From: Chitinophagales bacterium
GTDB taxonomy: Bacteria > Bacteroidota > Bacteroidia > Chitinophagales > Saprospiraceae
NCBI GenBank assembly: GCA_022360175.1
Contig: JAKSDI010000137.1
Location: 1 to 32,133, forward strand
Reading direction: 5' to 3'
DNA length: 32,133 bases
Position 1 is the first letter of the stretch; each line of letters opens with the position of its first letter. Shown here one piece after another: positions 1 through 8,042 of the stretch. The translations under genes and the position numbers were made by a program. A model generated the notes under the pieces. The model ran no database searches. It was not told where the DNA came from and was given only the letters and a program-made list of their open reading frames with translations.

Positions 1-1500
1 AATATTCGCGCATGTGAAGTATCACTGGATTCTGTAAAATTTATCAATATCACAGAAGTTGTCAACCTTGGCTCTAACATTAATACCAAAGCGGATGACT
101 ATTTTCCTTTCCTGACCAATGATCAAAACACTATCTATTTTACCCGAAAAACGGATAAAGGAGATGAAGATTTATTCATTAGCAAAGGAGATAACGCCAG
201 TTGGAATCGAGCAGCAGCCCTTCGACCACTCAACACCTCAAAGGATGAAGGCATGTCTACTATGGTGCGAGATGGCCGTTTAATGTTTTTTACAGCATGT
301 GGAAGAGATGGTGTGCTTGGGCCATGCGATATATGGCAAGCCACTTTTGATGGTGATGGCAATCCAATTGAAGTATTTCCTTTACAAGGTTTTGCCAATT
401 CAGAAAAATGGGAATCACAAGCAGCTATTAGCTGCGATGGCACTACCCTCTTTTTTGCGAGTAAGCGCCCCGGAGGACTAGGAGGAACCGATCTATGGAC
501 CAGTAGTTTACAGGCAGATGGACGCTGGAGCATGCCTAAAAATCTTGGCCCTAATATCAATACAGAATTAGATGAAGAAGCTCCTTACATTACAAATGAT
601 GGTAATGTTTTATACTTTTCTTCTACGGGCCATCCAGGCATGGGAGATCAGGATATTTTTATGAGTTGGAAAGATCAAGATGACAATTGGACGCTCCCTA
701 TCAACCTTGGCCCTCCCGTAAATAGTCCCTTCCGGGAATTGGGTTTCTTTTTAACTGCTGATGGCCAAACAGGTTATTTCGCTTCAGATCGGCCTGACAA
801 TAGTAAAGGCGGATTAGATATTTTCAAATTCAAGCTCAATGAACAGTTACACAGCACTCCTATTACCTTCGTAGAAGGTATTGTTTTAGACAGTATATTA
901 GATTTCCCTGTGCAAGCTACTGTAAAATTTGCCGACAGGCATCCGATCACCACAGGAAATGATGGTCGTTTCTTTTTATGTGTACCAGCATGGGATACCC
1001 TTAATATCAATGTAGAAAAGGCATACTTCCATCCTTATGAAGCCCCCTTTATTATTCCTGACTGGACCAATCGTCAATATTATACCATTGAAATCCGATT
1101 GAGGTCCACTTTTGAAATTGCACCACCTGAACCACGGGATACAACGGTAGTAACAGTACCCAAAAAGCGGAAACCCGTCATATATAGCCATACCGTATAT
1201 TTTGGTTTTGATGAAACAGCACTTAGCCTTGAAGAAAAAGAAAACATCATTCAGTTTATGACTCCAATTAAAAGTAAAAAGGCGGAGCGTATTGAAATCA
1301 TAGGCTTTTCAGATGAAATTGGTACAGATGATTATAACCTCCGCCTATCAGGAGAACGAGCCAAAAGTATTGGCAAGATCATCAGAGAAAATAATATGGA
1401 GGTCAGTCAAATCTATATGGAAGGGCGAGGAGAAATGAAAGGGGATGATCCTAATGAAAAGAAGCGGAAAGTAGAAATTAGAATCACTGTAATGGAATAA
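1..1500 (+). CDS. PD40/OmpA-family envelope protein, 5' end missing
   Basis: The frame is open from the first base, so the start lies outside the window; 499 residues are visible. Four blade-like PD40 segments can be seen near visible residues 30-55, 140-160, 194-220 and 245-275 (pattern of TxDGxxxYFxS followed by DIF). A small carboxypeptidase-regulatory-like beta domain follows at about 291-365. A C-terminal OmpA peptidoglycan-binding domain starts near 397 (YFGFDETALS), with the motif SDEIGTDDYNLRLSGERA holding the Asp and Arg that bind diaminopimelate. This order matches PorE and its many Bacteroidetes paralogues, which often begin with TPR repeats and act in the periplasm, anchoring outer-membrane complexes to the wall. 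Which paralogue this is cannot be told. It converges on the M28 peptidase gene. Confidence 0.85.
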   Translation, partial: NIRACEVSLDSVKFINITEVVNLGSNINTKADDYFPFLTNDQNTIYFTRKTDKGDEDLFISKGDNASWNRAAALRPLNTSKDEGMSTMVRDGRLMFFTACGRDGVLGPCDIWQATFDGDGNPIEVFPLQGFANSEKWESQAAISCDGTTLFFASKRPGGLGGTDLWTSSLQADGRWSMPKNLGPNINTELDEEAPYITNDGNVLYFSSTGHPGMGDQDIFMSWKDQDDNWTLPINLGPPVNSPFRELGFFLTADGQTGYFASDRPDNSKGGLDIFKFKLNEQLHSTPITFVEGIVLDSILDFPVQATVKFADRHPITTGNDGRFFLCVPAWDTLNINVEKAYFHPYEAPFIIPDWTNRQYYTIEIRLRSTFEIAPPEPRDTTVVTVPKKRKPVIYSHTVYFGFDETALSLEEKENIIQFMTPIKSKKAERIEIIGFSDEIGTDDYNLRLSGERAKSIGKIIRENNMEVSQIYMEGRGEMKGDDPNEKKRKVEIRITVME

Positions 1501-1512
1501 AGGGAAGTGGGA

Positions 1513-1550
1513 GTGGGAAATCGGAAGACATAACTTTACCGATTTCCCAC
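1513..1550. terminator. bidirectional hairpin between convergent genes
   Basis: A perfect 12-bp inverted repeat (GTGGGAAATCGG at 1513-1524, CCGATTTCCCAC at 1539-1550) encloses a 14-base loop. It is followed by TTTGTATTTTA on the plus strand. It begins 12 bases after the stop of the OmpA-like gene and ends 8 bases from the stop of the converging peptidase gene, so it probably ends transcription from both sides. Confidence 0.7.
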
Positions 1551-1558
1551 TTTGTATT

Positions 1559-3160
1559 TTACTTCTTACTCTTCTTCGTTTTTTCCTTGTCTTTTTCTTC
1601 TGTTTCCAGTTTGAATTCTTTACGTGGCAACTGCTCATCACGCATAGAAGTATGCATAACAAAAGAAGCAATAACGGTTGCTGCCTGGCTTAGGTCTTCT
1701 TCTACGAGATGGTCCAGATTATCCATGTTAGAATGGTGAGTGCGGGTAAAATAAGCCATTGGGTCCTGAATAAACTGGAAGCCAGGAATACCACAAGCAT
1801 CAAAAGCCAGGTGATCGGTACCTCCAGTATTAGACAAAGTTAATGTACCTGCATCCAAGTCTTTAAATGGTTCTAACCATGCCCGGAAGATAGGAGCTAC
1901 ATCGTGATTACCCTGTAGGTGTACCCCTCTGATTTTACCAGTACCATTATCCAAATTGTAGTACCCTGCTATTTTTTCCTGACCAGGTTTTAACGATTGA
2001 GGGTTATAAGTTCCTTCTGGGAAATCAGCAAAATGTTCTCCTGCATACGCTATGCTTCCCAATAGTCCTTGCTCCTCCCCTGTCCAAAGAGCAATTCGAA
2101 GGGTCCGGCGTGGGCGAATGCCTGTTTCTTTAATAACTTCTTGCAGTATTCGAGCAGCTTCCATCATTACTGCTGTGCCAGCCCCATTATCGGTCGCCCC
2201 TGTGGCAGCATGCCAGGAATCGAGATGTGCTCCAAACATAACAACCTCATCTTTCAGATCCGTCCCGGGAATTTCAGCTATTACATTGCGCTCCATGCTT
2301 TTATCCGGATTGTAGTAACGGGCCTTCAGGTCCATAGTAAGTTTAACAGGAATTCCTCTTTGCAATAAGCGGAAAATACGATTATAGTGTTCTACAGCTA
2401 AAGTAGCCTGAGGCACTACGTTCTGTCCTTCCTGACGGTTACTCCCCCAATCGCCTGAAGTACGGGCACCAGATACAAAAACAGTACCGAGATCTCCTTT
2501 ATAACTGCGATCCAATACAGCTAGTGGGCCTTCTTCTTCCAATACTTCCCATAGATATTTATTGAAAGAAAATCCTGTACGATCGTAATTACGGCGTGGG
2601 CGGGGAGTTGGCGCAGGAGCATTGGCCATATCCAATAAATCGTCACTTTCGTAGCGACGGGCAGGGGCATCAAACCATTCTTCGGTAGCGCGTAAAGTAT
2701 CCAGCAAAACAAATTTCCCTTTCAGTTTTCCTTTATATTTATCCAGCTCCTCTTTGGTATTAGCTTCTAGATAAATCACTTCACCTTCTACTGCTCCATT
2801 AGTAGATGCAGACCAGGCTTTAGGTACTGCCAAAACAGTCCAGTAATTAGGGTTATGAGCATGCATTTCAAAATGTTGCAACTCCCATCCTCTACCAAAG
2901 GGGCCCCATTCTTCAGTATGGACACTTTCCAGTCCCCATTCTTTCAATTGACCAACCGCCCAATCAGTAGCTTTGTCCAACATGGGAGAGCCTGTAAGTC
3001 GTGGACCATATACATCCGTAATCATTTCAGCGATATTCATCACCTCACTCTTGTCTAGTCCGTGCTTTCTGATGGATTCAACCAATTCCTCATTAACAGG
3101 TTCCTGGCTCCATCCTGCTAGCGCAAATAACACAAAAAGAAACATCAGCAATTTTTTCAT
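1559..3160 (-). CDS. secreted M28-family metallopeptidase with PA-type insert
   Basis: The protein has 533 residues and opens with a signal peptide (Lys-Lys, a hydrophobic run to about residue 16, then GWSQE). A protease-associated-like insert lies around residues 120-250. The M28 catalytic part follows with the expected co-catalytic zinc set: His312 (GAHLDSW), Asp324 (GATDNG), Glu362/Glu363 (TGEEQG, catalytic base and ligand), Asp404 (YNLDNG) and probably His476 (THHSNMD). The family includes aminopeptidases and carboxypeptidases such as PGCP; here it probably trims peptides in the periplasm or outside the cell. The C-terminus ends in a Lys/Glu-rich tail (about 514-533), unusual but common enough in this phylum. 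It is a single gene, divergent from the racemase operon. Substrate specificity is unknown. Confidence 0.88.
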   Translation of the reverse strand: MKKLLMFLFVLFALAGWSQEPVNEELVESIRKHGLDKSEVMNIAEMITDVYGPRLTGSPMLDKATDWAVGQLKEWGLESVHTEEWGPFGRGWELQHFEMHAHNPNYWTVLAVPKAWSASTNGAVEGEVIYLEANTKEELDKYKGKLKGKFVLLDTLRATEEWFDAPARRYESDDLLDMANAPAPTPRPRRNYDRTGFSFNKYLWEVLEEEGPLAVLDRSYKGDLGTVFVSGARTSGDWGSNRQEGQNVVPQATLAVEHYNRIFRLLQRGIPVKLTMDLKARYYNPDKSMERNVIAEIPGTDLKDEVVMFGAHLDSWHAATGATDNGAGTAVMMEAARILQEVIKETGIRPRRTLRIALWTGEEQGLLGSIAYAGEHFADFPEGTYNPQSLKPGQEKIAGYYNLDNGTGKIRGVHLQGNHDVAPIFRAWLEPFKDLDAGTLTLSNTGGTDHLAFDACGIPGFQFIQDPMAYFTRTHHSNMDNLDHLVEEDLSQAATVIASFVMHTSMRDEQLPRKEFKLETEEKDKEKTKKSKK

Positions 3161-3307
3161 AGTCTTGAGTCTTTATTTTTTTTTCATAAATTTAGCCGAC
3201 GCCATCGTTGTAGATGGGTTAATAAGTGCTAAAAGTTTTAAAAAAGTTGTCTAAAGCTTTTTCATCTCTTACAAACACTTTTAGGCAACTTCAAAAATAA
3301 GGAATAG

Positions 3308-4447
3308 ATGGTGCAAGGAATAGAAAGTTTTTTTCATTTACCAATTAGTTTATCAAAATTAGAATTATTATTAATAGATCTTCCACAAAAAAGTAGCTTC
3401 CGCTCTGCAATAGGTATTAGAAAATCAAGACAGGCTCTGATCGTCCGCTGGACGAATAAAGATGGGCTGCAAGGGTATGGAGAATGCTCCTGTCGTCCTG
3501 ATCCATTTTATTCTGCTGAATTTCTGGAAGGGGTCGCCCTGGTGATCCAGCGCTTTTTATTCCCGCTGATAAAAGAAGCAAAGAATTATGGTGAGGTGAT
3601 CAATAATATGTCGAAAGTAAGAGGTTGGCCATTCGCAAAGGCCAGTATAGAATTTGCAGCACATCACCTCCTTTCCCAACAGCATGGAAAAACAATTTAT
3701 GACTATTGGGATCGCCCTGTATTAAATAAGGTTCCGGTAGGCATATCAATTGGGATACAGGAAAATCTGGCACAGCTAAAACTGACTATCCAAAAAGGAA
3801 TAGAAGCGAATTATCATAGACTGAAGTTCAAAATTCATCCTCAATTCCCACCAGATCAAATACATACTCTTAGCAAATACATAGGTGAAGCCTACCTATC
3901 ATTTGATGCAAATGGGTCTTTTGCTTCAGATAATCCAAAAGCATTGGCTCCATTTCTAGATTTTAATACTCCTATTGAACAACCATTTCCTCCCCACCGC
4001 ATTGATCTTTACAGAAAAGCGATTCAGGAATTACCCAATTTAACGGTCTGCCTGGATGAAGAAGTAAAGAGCCTTGGTCATTTAATCCAGGCCCATCAGC
4101 TCAATAGTATAGACGAATTAAATATAAAACCAGGTCGTGTTGGAGGAATTGTAAACAGCATTCGGATAGCTGATTATTGTTTTAATAATGGTATCCCCTG
4201 TTGGGTAGGCGGTATGTTTGAAACTGGCATTGGCAGATCACAAAACCTTCAATTTGCCGCAAGGCTCAATGCTCCTGCTCATGACCTTAGTCCTTCTAGT
4301 CGATATTTTGAAAGGGACTTATTGGAAAATCCCCTACAAATGGATGCTGAAGGGTATATTCTATTAAAGGATGCCCAAAATGCTACGGTCAATACCAATA
4401 CATTAGACGAAGTCACTACTCAAAAAATAGAACTAATCAACTCATAG
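3308..4447 (+). CDS. enolase-superfamily racemase, NSAR/OSBS type
   Basis: This 379-residue protein has an enolase-like capping domain (about 1-130) and a barrel. All catalytic residues of the muconate-lactonising subgroup are visible: the KxK pair Lys173/Lys175 (RLKFK), metal ligands Asp200 (FDANG), Glu224 (IEQP) and Asp250 (LDEE), and the second general base Lys274 (NIKPGRVGG). The stretch GGMFETGIGRSQN near 301-313 and the late SPSSRYFERDL are marks of the N-succinylamino acid racemase / o-succinylbenzoate synthase group rather than of dipeptide epimerases. No menaquinone genes are near; the next two genes handle N-acyl amino acids, so racemisation of N-acyl amino acids is the likelier job. 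Its stop is one base before the next ATG. Activity (OSBS, NSAR or both) cannot be settled from sequence. Confidence 0.82.
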   Translation: MVQGIESFFHLPISLSKLELLLIDLPQKSSFRSAIGIRKSRQALIVRWTNKDGLQGYGECSCRPDPFYSAEFLEGVALVIQRFLFPLIKEAKNYGEVINNMSKVRGWPFAKASIEFAAHHLLSQQHGKTIYDYWDRPVLNKVPVGISIGIQENLAQLKLTIQKGIEANYHRLKFKIHPQFPPDQIHTLSKYIGEAYLSFDANGSFASDNPKALAPFLDFNTPIEQPFPPHRIDLYRKAIQELPNLTVCLDEEVKSLGHLIQAHQLNSIDELNIKPGRVGGIVNSIRIADYCFNNGIPCWVGGMFETGIGRSQNLQFAARLNAPAHDLSPSSRYFERDLLENPLQMDAEGYILLKDAQNATVNTNTLDEVTTQKIELINS

Positions 4448-4448
4448 G

Positions 4449-6011
4449 ATGTACGATACCTTAATAAAAAATGCTACTCTTATCAATGGGTTAAAAGAAC
4501 CCGCTCAACAGATGGATGTAGCTATTAAAGCCAACCGTATTGCAGCTATTGAAAAAGACATAGCGGTTGAACAGGCGAGCGAAGTAATCGATGCAAAAGG
4601 TTTGTTGCTTACTCCTGGTTTTGTTGACCCCCATGCGTCTACTGGCTTTGGATATTTTTTCCCAAATGCTGCTGATCATAAACTTTTTCAGGGAATTACT
4701 ACTGAAATTTTTGGCAACTGTGGCACCTCTCCTGCTCCTATTGGCAATGGTCTTGTACCAACAATGGAACGCTTATCAGACAACATAGGCTTTCCATTTA
4801 AATGGCACAGCCTAAAAGAATATTTTGATTCGATAAAAGACGACCTTCAGTTTAATATCGCAACATTAATAGGGCATAGTACACTCCGCGGTGGTTACAT
4901 GAATGATATCAAAGATCCAGAGCCAGAGGCATTGCCAAAGATGAAAGCTGCTCTGGCCAAAGCGATGGATGAAGGGGCTTTAGGATTATCCACCGGACTC
5001 ATTTATGAACCTGGATGCTTTGCAGATATAGAAGAGGTAATAGAACTAGCAAAAACTTCAAAAGAAAAAGGTGGTTTATATGCTTCCCATATTAGAAATG
5101 AACGCGATCAACTGGAAGAGGCGATCGATGAAGCACTGACGATTGGAAAAGCCGCTGGTTCTAATGTACTGGTAAGCCACCTTAAAGCTGCTGAACGCTC
5201 TAATTGGGGTAAAATTCCTGGAGTACTGGAAAAGTTGGAAGCGTTTAATAGAGACAATGAGGATATTCAGGCAAGAATTGATGTATATCCTTATACCGCT
5301 GTTTCTACAAAGCTTAAGGCCTTCATTCCAAAATATTTGCTGAATGATGGCCCTGCTGCTTTACCAGAAAAGCTAAAAAATCCTCAGGCTATAAAAGACA
5401 TAGAGGAATGGATACATAGCAAAGGTTATGACTTAAGTCAAATGCTAATTATTTCGAACGATATCGCAGATTATCACGCTAAAACAATAAGTGTTATTGC
5501 AGAGGAAAAATCATGGAGTTTAGCAGAAACAGTAGCTCGCATCATACAGAGCAATTACGAAACCTGGATCGTTTACCACTGTATTGATGAAAAAGATATG
5601 GATACGGCTATTCTTTGGGAAAATGCGATGATCTGTACCGACTCCTGGAGTTACCCAATTAATGCTCCTAAAATTATTGGCCAGCCTCATCCTCGTTCCT
5701 ATGGAGCGTTTACAACTTATCTAGAGCGTTACGTACTACAATTGAAAGCACTTGACTGGCCAGAAGCTATTTATAAAATCACTCATCTTCCTGCCAGTTT
5801 CTTTGGACTGAAAGAAAGGGGCAGTATACAAAAAGGGTTTTATGCCGATTTAGTTTTATTAAACCCTGATAGAGTTAAAGCTAATGCCAATTATCTCGAA
5901 CCCAAAAGGCTATCAGAAGGAGTAGAATATGTTTGGATAAATGGTGAGAAGACAATTGCAGAAGCAAAACTGGTTGAAACTGCCAGAGGTGGTGAAGTAC
6001 TAACTCATTAA
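4449..6011 (+). CDS. N-acyl-D-amino-acid deacylase-like amidohydrolase
   Basis: A 520-residue amidohydrolase of the D-aminoacylase group. Family residues seen: Cys91 (FGNCGTSPAP), which bridges or binds zinc in the Alcaligenes enzyme; His214 (YASHIRNE); His244 (LVSHLKAA); and the catalytic Asp398 (MICTDSW). HPRSYGAFTTYLERYV (about 413-428) and the C-terminal KGFYADLVLL also fit. The usual HxH pair after strand 1 is changed: it reads DPHAST, so only His62 remains and the second His is Ser64. In the studied D-aminoacylase one tightly held zinc, bound by Cys and the two later His, is enough for activity, so an active enzyme is still likely. It would release D-amino acids (or remove dead-end N-acyl-D forms) made by the racemase one base upstream. 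Other N-acyl or hydantoin-like substrates remain possible. Confidence 0.82.
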   Translation: MYDTLIKNATLINGLKEPAQQMDVAIKANRIAAIEKDIAVEQASEVIDAKGLLLTPGFVDPHASTGFGYFFPNAADHKLFQGITTEIFGNCGTSPAPIGNGLVPTMERLSDNIGFPFKWHSLKEYFDSIKDDLQFNIATLIGHSTLRGGYMNDIKDPEPEALPKMKAALAKAMDEGALGLSTGLIYEPGCFADIEEVIELAKTSKEKGGLYASHIRNERDQLEEAIDEALTIGKAAGSNVLVSHLKAAERSNWGKIPGVLEKLEAFNRDNEDIQARIDVYPYTAVSTKLKAFIPKYLLNDGPAALPEKLKNPQAIKDIEEWIHSKGYDLSQMLIISNDIADYHAKTISVIAEEKSWSLAETVARIIQSNYETWIVYHCIDEKDMDTAILWENAMICTDSWSYPINAPKIIGQPHPRSYGAFTTYLERYVLQLKALDWPEAIYKITHLPASFFGLKERGSIQKGFYADLVLLNPDRVKANANYLEPKRLSEGVEYVWINGEKTIAEAKLVETARGGEVLTH

Positions 6012-6021
6012 TTTATATAAA

Positions 6022-6522
6022 GTGACACCTGAAATTAACTTTTTACCTTGTTCACCAAATGATTATGGTGCAATTGCAGAAATCTATAATGAATACATTC
6101 GCCAGGGTGGACAAACGATGACAGAACGCACCCATGCTGCTGAAGATATAGCAGCCTGGGTTGATAATTTTAATGATCGAGAACAATTGCTGGTATTAAA
6201 GCAATCTGAAAAAATACTTGGCTGGGGAATCATTAAAAAGTATAGCCCTCGACAAGGTTATCGTTATGCTTGCGAAACAGCTATCTATTTACGCTCTGAA
6301 GAATGTAGAAAAGGCTATGGTTCTAAAATGAAGCAGGAACTCATTAGACGTTGTAAGGAATTGGGGTATCATCACCTCGTAGCGAAAATTTTTGCTACCA
6401 ATACGGCCAGTATTGAATACAACCTAAAACTAGGGTATGAAATAGTGGGCCGGCAAAAAGAAATTGGTTTCAAAAATGGTGAGTGGATGGATGTAGTTAT
6501 TATGCAATACATCATTCGATAA
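6022..6522 (+). CDS. GNAT acyltransferase of the PAT/MnaT type
   Basis: This 166-residue protein starts at GTG, 10 bases after the stop of the deacylase-like gene, so the three genes form one operon. It has the GNAT fold: an acetyl-CoA pyrophosphate loop in RKGYGSK (96-102), then a motif-B stretch NTASIEYNLKLGYE (127-140) and FKNGEWMDVVIMQ near the end. That layout is typical of the phosphinothricin/L-amino acid N-acyltransferase group (COG1247-like), which acylates the alpha-amino group of amino acids or analogues. With a racemase of N-acyl amino acids and a D-aminoacylase upstream, it probably makes the N-acyl substrate. Which amino acid, and acetyl versus succinyl donor, are not visible. 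Confidence 0.8.
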   Translation: MTPEINFLPCSPNDYGAIAEIYNEYIRQGGQTMTERTHAAEDIAAWVDNFNDREQLLVLKQSEKILGWGIIKKYSPRQGYRYACETAIYLRSEECRKGYGSKMKQELIRRCKELGYHHLVAKIFATNTASIEYNLKLGYEIVGRQKEIGFKNGEWMDVVIMQYIIR

Positions 6523-6615
6523 GACGACAATTTTGTAAAGTATCAAATGAGGGATAGAGACTTCGCAGGAGCCGCATATTCTATTATTTGTGCGACTCCA
6601 TCCCAAGTCGAAAGG

Positions 6616-6635
6616 TTTTTTGCCTAGGCAAAAAA
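6616..6635. repeat. perfect 20-bp palindrome
   Basis: TTTTTTGCCTAGGCAAAAAA reads the same on both strands without a mismatch. As RNA it could form an 8-bp stem with a CUAG loop; as DNA it is a good site for a dimeric protein. No gene starts near enough to make it an obvious operator. Confidence 0.85.
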
Positions 6636-6873
6636 GGTATAATTCCTTCGCAATCAATACTCTAACCGAACTCTTGATATTAAACATAGGGCATCGCGGA
6701 AACATTCCACGACGAATAGAGATTTGCTTGCGCAAACTATCGTTTTTATCCACTAAATACACAGATGACACGAATGCCAGGGTTTGATGAGAGTAATTCG
6801 AGCAATTACTCAGTCAGGCGTAGCCTACTTCGTGAAAAAGGTTCGTGTAATTTACTCGGACAGCCTCGTGAAA

Positions 6874-6908
6874 AAAGTGGTGGATAATACAGCCCCACCC
6901 ACCACTTT
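6874..6908 (-). terminator. possible minus-strand terminator or stable hairpin
   Basis: A perfect 10-bp inverted repeat (AAAGTGGTGG at 6874-6883, CCACCACTTT at 6899-6908) has a 15-base loop. Read on the minus strand the stem runs directly into six Ts. The only minus gene upstream already has its own terminator at 7122-7148, so this hairpin would serve an unrecognised short transcript, or be coincidental. Confidence 0.4.
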
Positions 6909-7121
6909 AGTGGCTAAAGAAAAATGACCGATATGCTACTAGAAAGCGGAAATAGAATTAAAGATTATACCGAAAATGGCAGGGTAGCGTTTCGACTCTA
7001 CCTGGCGGAAGACAGGTTCGAGTGAAATCGCAACTTCTATTATTGCCTGATATCTCCGAAATCATTCCTCTGGTATCCCTCGACCTTTAATGCTTAACAG
7101 CATACAAAAATGTGGAGAAAT

Positions 7122-7148
7122 AAAAAAGCCGCTGTCTTTGCAGCGGCT
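7122..7148 (-). terminator. intrinsic terminator of the coiled-coil protein gene
   Basis: On the minus strand an 8-bp perfect GC-rich stem (AGCCGCTG / CAGCGGCT) with loop CAAAGA is followed at once by six Ts. It lies about 90 bases past the stop of the gene ending at 7238, in the right orientation. An outer GTGG/CCAC pairing (7112-7115, 7149-7152) can lengthen the stem. Confidence 0.85.
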
Positions 7149-7237
7149 CCACGTTTTTCTCATAATACGTTTGTCAAACGAAGATAATCGGTTTGGGAAA
7201 AGTGTTGTGTTGTGTTTACCTGTTTTTGTTAGAACCG

Positions 7238-7903
7238 CTATAAATCATTGAGGCGTTTTTCTACTGCTTTAATCGCAGCCTCCTGTTCCTCTATTGTTTT
7301 TAACATTTGCTCTTGCTCTTTCTCATTATCAACGATATCCTGCTCTGCTTTCTTGATAGCTTCTTTAGCTCGCTCTATTTCTTTGTGATAACGTTCGTTA
7401 TAAGATTTTAAGCGAGATAATTCCTTTTGTAATTCTTTGAGTTGATCCTGTTCATCTTCCAGCTCATCTTCCGTTTTCACACGTGCGACTTCCAAGCCAA
7501 AGCGCATCAGCATCTTCTCAGCTTCTGTATAACGTTCGCGATGATCTTTGGAGTTGAGATATGCACCTCCCAAATTCACCCACATATTCAATACTACATT
7601 TTCCTTTCTTTCCTCGACAGTAGCATAAATATCTACTGTATTTCCTAATCCTAATGCCGCAATGTCTGCATCATCAGCAAACCACTCATCTGTTTTGCGA
7701 TTCCATTTGGGTTTAGAATCGTAGAAATCTTTCAAATAATCTTTCCAGACGTCATTCACCAGCTTATCTGAAACATTGGGTATTTCCAGAGAAAGGGCAT
7801 TATTATTCCCTTCACTCATTTTGATAGTTTGCTCTTTAATCTGCGCATTTAAAGTTAATCCAGCGCTTAAAGCAAAAAAGATAAGAAGTATATGGGCTTT
7901 CAT
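7238..7903 (-). CDS. exported coiled-coil protein of unknown function
   Basis: I do not recognise this 221-residue protein. It has a signal peptide (hydrophobic run 4-18, cleavage probably after LNAQ) and no lipobox. Residues about 25-140 form a globular part with several Trp and Tyr (PKWNRKTDEWFADD; MWVNLGGAYL). From about 143 to the end it is a continuous Glu/Lys/Gln-rich coiled coil (runs such as EQDQLKELQKELSRL). Such small periplasmic coiled-coil proteins are common in Bacteroidetes. It is probably transcribed alone: its own terminator lies downstream, and 139 bases separate it from the lipid kinase gene upstream. No function can be inferred from the neighbours. Confidence 0.8.
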   Translation of the reverse strand: MKAHILLIFFALSAGLTLNAQIKEQTIKMSEGNNNALSLEIPNVSDKLVNDVWKDYLKDFYDSKPKWNRKTDEWFADDADIAALGLGNTVDIYATVEERKENVVLNMWVNLGGAYLNSKDHRERYTEAEKMLMRFGLEVARVKTEDELEDEQDQLKELQKELSRLKSYNERYHKEIERAKEAIKKAEQDIVDNEKEQEQMLKTIEEQEAAIKAVEKRLNDL

Positions 7904-8042
7904 ATTTATATATGATTTTGATTAAAATCACTCTTAAGACGGGGCTAAAAAGAAAAGTCACATCCTATATTGAAAAAAAATCAATATTTATACAGAAGCT
8001 CTATTTAAGTAGCCTATTACTGACAAATACAAAGTATGAATT

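Larger units (their letters stand above)
6523..7121. other. non-coding stretch rich in inverted repeats
   Basis: No convincing gene is seen in these roughly 600 bases; the open frames are short and have no family features. What is seen: a nested stem at 6551-6604, a perfect 20-bp palindrome at 6616-6635, an 8-bp inverted repeat at 6791-6811, a loosely duplicated segment (6804-6839 against about 6848-6873), a 10-bp stem at 6874-6908, and small stems near 6981-7016. It follows the amino-acid operon and precedes the terminator of the minus-strand coiled-coil gene. It may hold a small RNA, relics of mobile repeats, or both. Confidence 0.6.

Noticed and set aside
3292-3299. TATTTTTG on the minus strand as promoter of the M28 peptidase
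   Set aside because: It matches TAnnTTTG, but the TTG upstream is 14 bases away instead of about 19, and such matches arise easily in AT-rich gaps.
6541-6609. tRNA-like look: GGGATAGAG resembles a D-arm and GTGCGACTC resembles a T-loop
   Set aside because: The T-stem does not pair, no 7-bp acceptor stem with CCA is found, and the anticodon arm cannot be formed. At most a relic.
6430-6771. minus-strand open frame of 113 codons
   Set aside because: It overlaps the end of the acyltransferase gene and non-coding repeats and has no recognisable domain.
7238-7903. reading the coiled-coil protein as an OmpH/Skp chaperone
   Set aside because: The coiled coil is C-terminal after a separate globular part, unlike Skp, and no Skp residues are recognisable.
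7967-7987. ATATTGA/TCAATAT hairpin as terminator of the lipid kinase gene
   Set aside because: The stem is short and AT-only and the T run is in the loop, not after the stem on the minus strand.
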